Shown here in pieces: positions 25,528 to 33,692 of a stretch of DNA of 55,478 nucleotides. Source of the stretch: an uncultured Clostridia bacterium (GTDB lineage: Bacteria; Bacillota; Clostridia; Christensenellales; UBA3700); NCBI GenBank assembly GCA_947038565.1, contig CAMQWP010000013.1:1-55478 (forward strand), in the 5' to 3' direction. Positions within the stretch are counted from its first letter, which is position 1. Every line of letters begins with the position of its first letter. The position numbers and the translations under genes are program-made. The notes under the pieces are model-generated. The model was not told the DNA's origin and ran no database searches. It saw nothing but the letters and a program-made list of their open reading frames with translations.

Positions 25528-25722
25528 TTACCCACCACCAACAAAGCATACGATCTCTATGATATCACCGTCATTTATTATCGTATCGCTATATCTTGAC
25601 TTAGGCAATATCTCGCCATTGTACTCTATCGCAATACGCGTATTTATGTAGTTTTCTCTTGATAAATAATCACTTAGTATCATGCCAGTAGCATCAACTA
25701 TTTTTCCATTTATTTTTATCAT
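25528..25722 (-). CDS. thiS: Sulfur carrier protein ThiS
   Basis: A ubiquitin-like 64-residue carrier whose C-terminal Gly-Gly is adenylated by ThiF and then thiocarboxylated. It begins IKINGKIVDATG, has a short beta-grasp pattern, and ends IVCFVGGG, giving the required terminal diglycine. Stop and thiF start are 1 nt apart; the Gly codons double as the thiF ribosome binding site. GGAGG precedes the ATG. Confidence 0.95.
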   Translation of the reverse strand: MIKINGKIVDATGMILSDYLSRENYINTRIAIEYNGEILPKSRYSDTIINDGDIIEIVCFVGGG

Positions 25723-25797
25723 GTGACCTCCAAAGCCTATAATGCACGCAGTATTATTACATATATTAACATTGAAATATAGTAAGTTTTATATACT

Positions 25798-26445
25798 TTA
25801 TATTATGATTGTATCAGCTAACTTCTTTATTATGCTAGCTTTATCAGTTATATCATCTGCTTTTAGTATTGCTGAAATAACGGCAACGCCACTAGCGCCT
25901 TTTCCTTCGAGTTGACTGATGTTGCACTCGCTTACACCACCGATAGCAACTACTGGAATATGTATACTAGACGCGATAGATCCAAGTATATCGGGGCTAA
26001 TAGTTGACGCATCTAGCTTTGTACTAGTACCAAACACGGCACCAATGCCAAGATAATCCGCACCTTGCAACTCCGCTAGCCTAGCACCCTCAACCGTTCT
26101 CGCACTAGCTCCGATAACTTTATCTTCGCCGAGCCTTTTTCTTGCATCTAAGATATTGCCATCCGACTGCCCTAAATGCACACCGTACGCGTCAAGAGCA
26201 ATGCATATATCTACATTATCATTAATAATAAGCGGTATGTCATAGCGATCTAGCATGCTTTTCAGCTCGATACCGCGAGCAAGGAACTCATCATAGCTAG
26301 CGTTTTTTTCTCTAAGTTGAACGATAGTAACACCGCCTTTTACAGCCATTTCTACCGCACTCAAAAGATCACCGCCAGTAATCATACCCCTGTCAGTCAC
26401 TAGATACAATGCTAGATTTTTCTTCAAATTGTTTTTATTTATCAT
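25798..26445 (-). CDS. thiE: Thiamine-phosphate synthase ThiE
   Basis: Joins HMP diphosphate and thiazole phosphate to thiamine phosphate. The 215-residue barrel has LYLVTDRG, VTIVQLREKNASYDEF, IPLIINDNVDICIALDAYGVHLGQSD, GASARTVEGARLAELQGADYLG, the pyrophosphate loop GAVFGTSTKLDA and PVVAIGGVS. The ATG at 26445 (MINKNN) has AGAGG 5 nt upstream; a longer reading adds 22 residues without a ribosome binding site. It is the first gene of the thiE-S-F-G-H-tenI set; no THI box is visible upstream of it. Confidence 0.95.
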   Translation of the reverse strand: MINKNNLKKNLALYLVTDRGMITGGDLLSAVEMAVKGGVTIVQLREKNASYDEFLARGIELKSMLDRYDIPLIINDNVDICIALDAYGVHLGQSDGNILDARKRLGEDKVIGASARTVEGARLAELQGADYLGIGAVFGTSTKLDASTISPDILGSIASSIHIPVVAIGGVSECNISQLEGKGASGVAVISAILKADDITDKASIIKKLADTIII

Positions 26446-26627
26446 ACTAACCTCTTTATTATTATTTGCAAGCGCTCTATACATAATTAACATAAATTCT
26501 ACTATTAACAATATGATATCACATAACTAGAAGACATGCAATAGTTTGGCTATTAATAAATATAAATAATATCTTATAATCGTGTAATTTTATTACAATG
26601 TATCTCAAGCTGTCTACAATGATAAAA

Positions 26628-26657
26628 ATACACCTCTCCTATAAAGGCGAGGTGTAT
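26628..26657 (-). terminator. Terminator after the lipoprotein gene
   Basis: On the minus strand ATACACCTC and GAGGTGTAT form a perfect 9-bp stem followed by TTTTATC. It isolates the lipoprotein gene from thiE. Confidence 0.85.
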
Positions 26658-26690
26658 AAATTTTATCAATAATCATTTCGTATGATAATA

Positions 26691-27269
26691 TTATTTCTTA
26701 GCTTTTTTTGCTTCTGAAGGCAATTTAATGCTATAGCCAATCTCCATAGAAGTCTCACTACTAACACCAAGTAATGATGCTTTAGATATTAGTTTTTTAC
26801 CGTCCATTTTAAATCCAATAGTTTGTAGTGCATCATCATTTGCATACCAGAAACCATCATCTCCCTCAGTGAATTTTTCATCAAAGTTAGAATAATCCTC
26901 TTCGATATCTTTTAACTTATCTTTTAGCTCTTCATCAGTCATTACTAAGTCATCAAGACCATCATTTGACATATCAGCTAGATCGATACTCGCATGACTC
27001 CATTTTACGCCGTCTAAAGTAACATAAACATCAACTTTTTCGCCATCAACGATAGAGTAAGTTTCCATTTTACCCAATTTAACATATGTATCCTTACCAT
27101 CAATAGCCATAATGGTCGTACCCGTAGTAATAGCTTTACTGTCTGACTTAGCAAAGTCAATCATAAATTTATCTACATTTTTGATAGAGTAACCACATGC
27201 AACTAGCGATGTCAACATCGCTATAATAAGTACCATTGAAGATACTACAAGCATAATTTTCTTTTTCAT
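26691..27269 (-). CDS. Putative lipoprotein of unknown function
   Basis: The 192-residue precursor has a basic start (MKKK), a hydrophobic stretch and the lipobox LVAC with Cys25, so it should be lipidated and held on the outer face of the membrane. The mature part is about 165 residues, rich in Asp and Lys, with alternating beta-type segments (TYVKLGKMETYSIVDGEKVD, GFWYANDDALQTIGFKMDGK) and an acidic helix (EELKDKLKDIEEDYSNF). This pattern resembles single-domain periplasmic-type sandwich lipoproteins, but I recognise no family. AGGAGG precedes the ATG. It is monocistronic, between rsmA and thiE. Confidence 0.75.
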   Translation of the reverse strand: MKKKIMLVVSSMVLIIAMLTSLVACGYSIKNVDKFMIDFAKSDSKAITTGTTIMAIDGKDTYVKLGKMETYSIVDGEKVDVYVTLDGVKWSHASIDLADMSNDGLDDLVMTDEELKDKLKDIEEDYSNFDEKFTEGDDGFWYANDDALQTIGFKMDGKKLISKASLLGVSSETSMEIGYSIKLPSEAKKAKK

Positions 27270-27434
27270 TTTTTTATCCTCCTACAGATATAATTTATAT
27301 TATCTAGAATTAGACAATCTTCTAATATCATTATATACCTTTTACGTCAACTTTGCTAGTAATATTGTTAGAATTTACATAATTTTGAGAAAAAAAGTTT
27401 TTAAATACCAATAATCTTCTATATTGAACAAAAA

Positions 27435-27467
27435 AAAGCATTGCCTTAATCAATTCAGCAATGCTTT
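27435..27467 (-). terminator. Terminator of the metG-tatD-rSAM-rsmA operon
   Basis: AAAGCATTGC and GCAATGCTTT form a 10-bp perfect stem, followed on the minus strand by a run of T (TTTTTTTG). About 45 nt past the rsmA stop. Confidence 0.9.
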
Positions 27468-27513
27468 ATATATTATTTAAAATAATTGATTTAGTGACTA
27501 CATAATAGTAATA

Positions 27514-28347
27514 CTATTGTACCTTTCCTGCTTTAAGTAGTGTATTTAGCTTTATAAACTCAGGCACGCCGAGCACCTCTCCACGTACTCTTATGTCAAG
27601 CCCAGCACCTAAAATACTACTTTCCACAAGTTCCCTATGGTATCCAAGTTGCAACATATTATTACTAAGTGTCTTACGACGCATTGCAAAAGCACCTTTG
27701 ATTATTTTTTTAACAGCGATTTTATCGCAGTCGTATTTATCTTTTATAATACTTAGTTTAACCACCGCACTATCAACTTTTGGGACTGGAAAGAACATAT
27801 TACGTCCTACTATCCTTGTGATCTCCGTATCGGCATACAAGTCAACTACAGCGGTAATGCTTCCATAATCTACAGTGTTCGGACGTGCAACTAATCGCTC
27901 CGCTACTTCCTTTTGAACCATAATGCTTAATGTATTTGGCTGATATTCATTCTCTAAAAATCGCATGATAATAGGAGTTGTGATATAATACGGCAAGTTT
28001 GCTACAACTTTATAGTCTCCGCCTACTATCTCCCTAAGCTCCGCGTCATCTACTTTCATGATATCTTTAAATACTACCTCGACATTATCAAGACCCTGCA
28101 ATGTCAAGTCAAGCACCTCTCGAAGATTGTTATCAATCTCAAAAGCTACGACCCTTTTTGCTACATTAGCAATTGCACGAGTAAGCGTACCCGCACCCGC
28201 ACCAATCTCGACTACTACATCTTCGCTCGTGATACCGCTATCTTCTACCATTGCATTAAGTAGATTAGTATCAGTTATGAAGTTTTGTCCAAATTGTTTA
28301 TTAAATCTAAAGTTCAAATCCTTTAGTATAGTAGATACATTACTCAT
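27514..28347 (-). CDS. rsmA: 16S rRNA (adenine1518-N6/adenine1519-N6)-dimethyltransferase
   Basis: Dimethylates two adjacent adenosines in the 3' hairpin of 16S rRNA during small-subunit assembly. The 277-residue protein has KQFGQNFITD near the start, the SAM-binding VVEIGAGAGTLT, and the catalytic NLPYYITTP. The ATG at 28347 (MSNVST) has AGGAG upstream; the reading six codons longer has no site. It is the last gene in the metG-tatD-rSAM-rsmA operon, a usual Firmicutes neighbourhood for tatD and ksgA. Confidence 0.96.
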   Translation of the reverse strand: MSNVSTILKDLNFRFNKQFGQNFITDTNLLNAMVEDSGITSEDVVVEIGAGAGTLTRAIANVAKRVVAFEIDNNLREVLDLTLQGLDNVEVVFKDIMKVDDAELREIVGGDYKVVANLPYYITTPIIMRFLENEYQPNTLSIMVQKEVAERLVARPNTVDYGSITAVVDLYADTEITRIVGRNMFFPVPKVDSAVVKLSIIKDKYDCDKIAVKKIIKGAFAMRRKTLSNNMLQLGYHRELVESSILGAGLDIRVRGEVLGVPEFIKLNTLLKAGKVQ

Positions 28348-28456
28348 TTTGCTCCTAAATTGCACTCATATTATTATGAGAATTAAATATTTATCAATTA
28401 CGTATATCAGTTTAATTGGCTTGTTTGATATATGCGACCTTAAATATTTGATGTAA

Positions 28457-29053
28457 TTATTTTATTTCAGGGCGAACTCTAAAGCTCACACCTATGCTAT
28501 CTGCTATCTTTCTGCAGTCATTCACTTGCTCCTCGCCTATGATATCCACTACACTAAGAGTAACATCAATGTTATTATTGTGACACCGAGTAGCAAAGTC
28601 GATCAGCTCATAAAACGCTCTCTCGCCGTATTCTGAAATGCAAACTCTCTGATAATCATAAGCATTGTTATAATTAAGGCTAATACTAACACTGTCTATG
28701 CATGTTGCTAAATCATGACTGATATCACGTCCTGCGATCAAACTTCCTTGACCGTTAGTATTTACTCTAGTAGCCAGACCAATGCTTCGTGCAAATGTAG
28801 CTACTTCTATAATTACATCTAACCGATACGTTGGCTCGCCCCAGCCACAAAAAACTAATGCATTAATGCCGTCCATGTCTTTTGATTTTAGATCGGATAT
28901 TATATCAATAGCAGTTGGTTCTTTTTCTAGCCATAAATCATAACCACCGATATTAGATACGCGAGTTCTCTCACAAAAAGTACAAGCATTACTACATCTA
29001 TTTGTCAAATTAACATACATCGTACCTTCAATATTATAAGTAATAATATCCAT
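28457..29053 (-). CDS. TatD-associated radical SAM protein
   Basis: The 198-residue protein has the N-terminal radical SAM motif CSNACTFC and the usual GWGEPT glycine-rich SAM contact. It corresponds to a recognised small family found next to tatD in Firmicutes (TatD family-associated radical SAM). It lacks the C-terminal cluster domains of larger relatives. The reaction is unknown. AAAGGAG precedes the ATG. It lies between tatD and rsmA, about 109 nt from each, which could hint at a role in nucleic acid or RNA processing, but this is only context. Confidence 0.88.
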   Translation of the reverse strand: MDIITYNIEGTMYVNLTNRCSNACTFCERTRVSNIGGYDLWLEKEPTAIDIISDLKSKDMDGINALVFCGWGEPTYRLDVIIEVATFARSIGLATRVNTNGQGSLIAGRDISHDLATCIDSVSISLNYNNAYDYQRVCISEYGERAFYELIDFATRCHNNNIDVTLSVVDIIGEEQVNDCRKIADSIGVSFRVRPEIK

Positions 29054-29162
29054 ACATCGCTCCTTTGCCCACTTCTGATAAGCAACATGTCATTTATTGC
29101 AAATATAACTTATGATTTTGCGTAACATATTACTATTTTATTAAATGCTGTTTTGTGCCAGA

Positions 29163-29927
29163 TTATTTGATCCTATAAAACCTCTTAGTATTATCGCTTG
29201 CTATTACGCCTATTTGATCAGCGGTCATTCCTAAAGCCTCACCGACTTTAGCCGCTATAATAGGTATATAGTTAGGATTATTTACTTTTCCGCGATAAGG
29301 CACAGGCGTCATATACGGACAATCAGTCTCTAAAAGTAGTCGATCAATAGGAACGGCTTTAATAGCCAGTTCCCTATTATTATTCTTGAAAGTGACCGCA
29401 CCGCCAAAAGCGTAATACGCATCCAAAAATGCGAACCTTTCTACCATCTCCGCACTGCCTGAATAACAATGAAAAAGTATGCCATTATTGATATATGAAT
29501 GATATTCGTGCAGGATTTCTTCCATATCCGCATAAGCGTCGCGAAGATGAATCACTACTGGCAAACTTAATTTATCAGCCAAAATTAATTGTCTTATAAA
29601 TAGCTTTTTCTGAAGCTCACGATCCATATCATAATGATAATCTAATCCGATCTCACCAAGAGCAACTACTTTTTTGCCAGCACACAACTGTTCAATCTCT
29701 AGCATATCCTCGTCAGTTACGTCATTAGTAGCGATAGGATGACAGCCGATAACCGCATATACACAGTCGTATTTTTCAGCTAACAACGCCGCACTTCTTG
29801 AAGATTTCATGTCGCTACCGATCTCTACAACCATCTCCAGCCCGCTTTCTTTAAAGCCATCAATGATACCATCGACGCTATCTAAAAACACATCATCAGA
29901 TAAATGTGTGTGAGAATCAATATACAT
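29163..29927 (-). CDS. tatD: TatD family metal-dependent hydrolase (deoxyribonuclease)
   Basis: A TIM-barrel metal-dependent hydrolase with 3'-5' exonuclease activity reported for family members. The 254-residue protein shows the metal ligands in order: DSHTHL at the N-terminus, GEIGLDYHYD, VIHLRDA, LFHCYSG and LLETDCPYMTP. Length and motifs are complete. Its ATG overlaps the metG stop by 1 nt (TAATG), so it is translationally coupled to metG. GAGGTAAGG within the end of metG is the ribosome binding site. Confidence 0.95.
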   Translation of the reverse strand: MYIDSHTHLSDDVFLDSVDGIIDGFKESGLEMVVEIGSDMKSSRSAALLAEKYDCVYAVIGCHPIATNDVTDEDMLEIEQLCAGKKVVALGEIGLDYHYDMDRELQKKLFIRQLILADKLSLPVVIHLRDAYADMEEILHEYHSYINNGILFHCYSGSAEMVERFAFLDAYYAFGGAVTFKNNNRELAIKAVPIDRLLLETDCPYMTPVPYRGKVNNPNYIPIIAAKVGEALGMTADQIGVIASDNTKRFYRIK

Positions 29928-31927
29928 TACCTTACCTCGCTACCATTTTTCATAGTTTTAATAGGTGCTACAATACTCAAATTATCATCTTCATCACTAG
30001 CACACAATATCATGCCTTCAGACATAATACCACGAAGTTTCGCTGGCTTTAAGTTCGCAACTACTACAATGCTCTTGCCTATAATATCCTCAGGAGTATA
30101 CCATTTCGCAATACCACTTACGATAGTTCTAAGCCTTCCTTCGCCTAGATCAACAGTTAAATTCAATAATTTATCAGCTTTTGCTACTTTTTCAGCAGTA
30201 ACAACACTACCTACTCTAAGATCAATCTTCATAAAGTCTTCTATCGCGATTTCAGAAAAAGTGATAGTATTCTCCGCTACGGCTTTCTTTTCATCCGTTT
30301 TGTTACCTTTTTTAACTTCTTTAGGTTGCTCTTTAGCTTCCGCTTCCTTTTTGCACAAGTCAGCTATTTTCTCTAGCTCTGCAACTTCTTTCTCTACGTT
30401 TATACGCGCAAATAGTGCGTCACCCTTAGCGACTTTATTACCAGCTTTCATTGTTCCAAACTTCATAATGCTATCAAAAGTCATTAATGATTTGTCTGTT
30501 ACGCCTATTTTCTCCATGATTTTAGGTGCTGAACTTGTCAAGAAAGGTTGTAGCATTGTAGCTAAAAATCTTATGCACTCGCAAAGGTTATACATTACTG
30601 TAGCTAACTCATCACGCTTACTCTCGTCCTTGCTAAGTACCCACGGACATGTCTCGTCGATATATTTATTAGCTCGCTTATTAAGCGCCCAAATACTCTC
30701 AAGTGCCTCTGGAACTTGTAATTTGTCCATATATTTTTCCACATTACCATACACGCCTTCACAAATGCTTATAAGGTCACTATCAAAAGCTGTACTACCT
30801 GTAGGCTCTGGGATTATTCCGCCAAAATATTGCTCTACCATAGCAGTAGTTCTTGAAACTAAATTGCCTAAATCATTTGCAAGATCACTATTGATTCTAT
30901 TTAAAAATGCTCTATTCGTGTAGCTACCATCTTGACCGAAAGGTACTTCACGTAGCAAGTAATATCTCAATGCGTCTACACTGTATTTCTCACTAAGCAC
31001 GACAGGATCAACTACATTGCCTTTGCTCTTGCTCATCTTGTCACTACCTAGCATTAACCAACCATGACCATATAATTTCTTAGGTAATGGCAAATCAAGT
31101 GCCATTAATATTGCAGGCCATATTATGCTATGAAACCTTACTATCTCTTTTCCCATCATATGCAAGTCACAAGGCCAGTACTTATCAAATAACTCTTGAT
31201 TATCACTACCATAGCCTAATGCTGTGATATAGTTAGTTAGAGCGTCAAGCCATACATATACTACGTGCTTAGTGTCAAAAGGCACTTGAACACCCCATTG
31301 GAAAGACGTTCTAGATACGCACAAATCTTGAAGACCTGGCTTCAAAAAGTTATTAATCATCTCTTTTTGTCTTGTAGCAGGCTGCAAGAACTCTGGATTA
31401 TTTTCAAGCAAATCTATAAGTCTATCTTGGTATTTTGACATGCGGAAAAAATAACTGTCCTCTTTCATAATCTCGACAGGTCGACCGCAATCAGGGCACT
31501 TGCCATCAACTAGCTGAGTGTCCGTCCAATACGACTCACAAGGCGTGCAATATTTACCCTCGTAAGTATCTTTATATATATCACCTTGCTCATACAGTTT
31601 AGTGAATATTTTCTGCACTGCTTGCTTATGATACTCATCAGTAGTCCTGATAAATTTATCGTGACTAATGTCTAATAACTTCCATAAGTCTTGTAGCTCG
31701 TAGACGATTTTGTCTATATATTCCTTTGTAGGAGTATTATTCTCAGCAGCAACTTTCTCTAATTTCTGACCATGCTCGTCAGTGCCAGTTAGATAAAATA
31801 CATCCATACCTTGCATTCGTTTAAACCTCGCTATTGCGTCACAGATAACTGTAGTATAGCATGTGCCTATGTGCCACTTGCCACTTGGATAATAGATAGG
31901 TGTAGTAATGTAATATTTCTCTTTCAT
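29927..31927 (-). CDS. metG: Methionyl-tRNA synthetase
   Basis: Charges tRNA-Met, using ATP. The 666-residue protein has the class I motif HIGT (residues 19-22), a zinc-finger connective domain with CTPCESYWTD and CPDCGR, KMSKSKGN near residue 297, an anticodon-binding helical region, a charged Lys/Glu linker, and a C-terminal tRNA-binding OB domain from about residue 565 (IDLRVGSVV, LKPAKLRGIMSEGM). This is the common MetG1 layout. AAGGAGTGAC precedes the ATG. No T-box or S-box leader is visible in the 296-nt upstream gap. Confidence 0.97.
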   Translation of the reverse strand: MKEKYYITTPIYYPSGKWHIGTCYTTVICDAIARFKRMQGMDVFYLTGTDEHGQKLEKVAAENNTPTKEYIDKIVYELQDLWKLLDISHDKFIRTTDEYHKQAVQKIFTKLYEQGDIYKDTYEGKYCTPCESYWTDTQLVDGKCPDCGRPVEIMKEDSYFFRMSKYQDRLIDLLENNPEFLQPATRQKEMINNFLKPGLQDLCVSRTSFQWGVQVPFDTKHVVYVWLDALTNYITALGYGSDNQELFDKYWPCDLHMMGKEIVRFHSIIWPAILMALDLPLPKKLYGHGWLMLGSDKMSKSKGNVVDPVVLSEKYSVDALRYYLLREVPFGQDGSYTNRAFLNRINSDLANDLGNLVSRTTAMVEQYFGGIIPEPTGSTAFDSDLISICEGVYGNVEKYMDKLQVPEALESIWALNKRANKYIDETCPWVLSKDESKRDELATVMYNLCECIRFLATMLQPFLTSSAPKIMEKIGVTDKSLMTFDSIMKFGTMKAGNKVAKGDALFARINVEKEVAELEKIADLCKKEAEAKEQPKEVKKGNKTDEKKAVAENTITFSEIAIEDFMKIDLRVGSVVTAEKVAKADKLLNLTVDLGEGRLRTIVSGIAKWYTPEDIIGKSIVVVANLKPAKLRGIMSEGMILCASDEDDNLSIVAPIKTMKNGSEVR

Positions 31928-31987
31928 ATCAAAAAGTCACTCCTTATTGTAAATTATATTATGCACGCTAATAGTGCAATTATTTAT

Positions 31988-32016
31988 ATTATACCACTAT
32001 ATGCAATAAAAGTAAA
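31988..32016 (-). promoter_or_regulatory. Promoter of the metG operon
   Basis: TTTACT (32011-32016), 17 bp, perfect TATAAT (31988-31993) with TGG before it (extended -10). A short TGCAC/GTGCA hairpin lies in the 5' UTR. The remaining divergent gap to spmA (32017-32207) shows no further element I can support. Confidence 0.65.
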
Positions 32017-32223
32017 TTGTATTGTTGTATTATTATTATTATTATAAAGCATGTCACGTCCGAATTATCAGCTTTTTTATCAGCTAAAATTACCTTTTCT
32101 TACAAGGTTAAAGACCCAACACATACCGATATAATCGACAATATTATATATTATATTTTTAACTTTTTGTAGCTATCTATACAATCATATTCTATACTGG
32201 TACTTCTCTACATATAATCTAAC

Positions 32224-32847
32224 ATGAATACTATATTTTTTATACTTACTTCTGCAAGCATTTGTCTGCTGATCTACACATCACCCGACATGATATTATC
32301 AGCAATGATCGACGGCGTGGGAGGCTCTCTAGAGCTTGCCGTTACACTGCTTGCAATATACGCTGTGTGGCTATCAATTATAGAGATCATGCAACAGTCA
32401 GGAATGAGTGCTGGACTCTCAAAAATACTTAATCCTCTTACTCGTAAAATATTCAAAGGCGAGAGCGAAGAAGCCTACAGCAATATCAGCTTAAATCTAT
32501 CAGCTAACATGCTTGGCATAGGAAGTGTCGCAACACCTCTAGGGATTAAATCAGTGCAATTAATGGATAAAGGTAACGGTAGAGCAAGCGATAATATTAT
32601 ACTATTTGTTATCATCAATTGTACTAGTATACAACTAATACCTACTACAATTATCGGGCTTCGAGTATCTAATGGTAGCCTATCACCTGCAGATATAATT
32701 ATGCCATCATTACTTGCGACAACAGCGTCGACTATATGCGGTATTTTTCTATGCAAACTATGCTCAAAAATATGCAATTACATATCCAAAAATAACAAGA
32801 AAAATACAGATAATGCACTAGCTATTATCAATAATACTAGCAGATAA
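32224..32847 (+). CDS. spmA: Spore maturation protein A
   Basis: A membrane protein (207 residues) needed with SpmB for full dehydration of the spore core in Bacillus and Clostridium. It has four to five hydrophobic segments and the nucleoside-recognition (Gate) domain pattern: SIIEIMQQSGMSAGLSKILNPL, ANMLGIGSVATPLGIKSVQLM, and CTSIQLIPTTIIGLR. The N-terminus aligns with the family start. No Shine-Dalgarno precedes the ATG; TATAAT ends 5 nt before it, so the mRNA may be leaderless. Followed after 50 nt by spmB. Confidence 0.93.
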   Translation: MNTIFFILTSASICLLIYTSPDMILSAMIDGVGGSLELAVTLLAIYAVWLSIIEIMQQSGMSAGLSKILNPLTRKIFKGESEEAYSNISLNLSANMLGIGSVATPLGIKSVQLMDKGNGRASDNIILFVIINCTSIQLIPTTIIGLRVSNGSLSPADIIMPSLLATTASTICGIFLCKLCSKICNYISKNNKKNTDNALAIINNTSR

Positions 32848-32903
32848 TTTTACCAAAAAGAACTAAAAATAAAATACAATTCTATACGTGATAAGGAGTG
32901 ATA

Positions 32904-33410
32904 ATGTCTAAATATATTATACCAATATTTATACTTAGTGTTATACTAATATCACTATTAAAAAGAGTTCCTATATACGACTGTTTTACTGTAGGAATAA
33001 AGGAAGCATGCAAATTAGTTTTCAATATATTTCCTTACATTGCCGCAATATTTATATGCATGGAACTTTTAACAATAAGTGGACTTTCTGACATCATTGC
33101 AAGTTGGATGGCACCAGTATTTAATATAGTAGGGATTCCTAGCGAGCTTTCGAAACTACTTATGCTACGACCTCTTAGTGGTAATGGTAGCATAGCGTTA
33201 CTAAGTGAAATATACCTAATGAATGGAGTTGATTCTTATATCGGTAGATGTGCATCAGTGATAGTAGGTTGCTCAGAAACAATATTCTATATATCCGCTT
33301 TATACTTCTCTACTACATCCATAAAAAAGCTAAGATATGCAATACCCGTTGCGATAATAAGTATGATTATTGGTGCGATAATTGCATGCGTTATTTGCAG
33401 ATTTTTATGA
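32904..33410 (+). CDS. spmB: Spore maturation protein B
   Basis: Partner of SpmA in spore core dehydration. The 168-residue membrane protein has the Gate-domain pattern with KRVPIYDCFTVGIKEA near the start, MLRPLSGNGSIALLSEIY and GCSETIFYISALYFSTTSI. The ATG at 32904 has AAGGAG 5 nt upstream; a GTG two codons earlier overlaps that site and is unlikely. spmAB is the only gene pair in the window that directly shows spore formation. Confidence 0.93.
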   Translation: MSKYIIPIFILSVILISLLKRVPIYDCFTVGIKEACKLVFNIFPYIAAIFICMELLTISGLSDIIASWMAPVFNIVGIPSELSKLLMLRPLSGNGSIALLSEIYLMNGVDSYIGRCASVIVGCSETIFYISALYFSTTSIKKLRYAIPVAIISMIIGAIIACVICRFL

Positions 33411-33593
33411 TTAATTGATACGCGATATTATACATATAATTATTACATTTTTATTACTACAAAACACAGTAAATTACCGAAATTTTATAATAATACAATG
33501 TGCAAAATTGTGCTATTTATTATACTATTTCGGCTATTTACACATAACGCTTTCGACTTTGGCATAAAAAACACTATATTTTGGCAAAAAAAG

Positions 33594-33624
33594 ACACCTA
33601 TAAACATGATATGTTGATAGGTGT
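33594..33624. terminator. Bidirectional terminator after spmB
   Basis: ACACCTAT...ATAGGTGT (8 bp) encloses ACAT-GAT-ATGT, with TTTTTAT on the plus strand and TCTTTTTTTGCC on the minus strand. Between convergent spmB and the permease gene. Confidence 0.85.
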
Positions 33625-33692
33625 TTTTATATTATTTTATTTAAAATATACCTTATATTTTACTCACATAATTATCATTATTAATCTTCAGT

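Noticed and set aside
26446..26690. A second TPP riboswitch before thiE
   Set aside because: No CTGAGA or ACCTGAT elements; the hairpin there is the terminator of the lipoprotein gene.
29904..30923. A 339-codon open frame on the plus strand opposite metG
   Set aside because: It is antisense to clear metG motifs, has no ribosome binding site, and its protein is a low-complexity Ser/Leu/Ala mix typical of a shadow frame.
31928..32223. T-box or SAM riboswitch before metG
   Set aside because: No conserved T-box or S-box motifs; only a promoter and a small hairpin.
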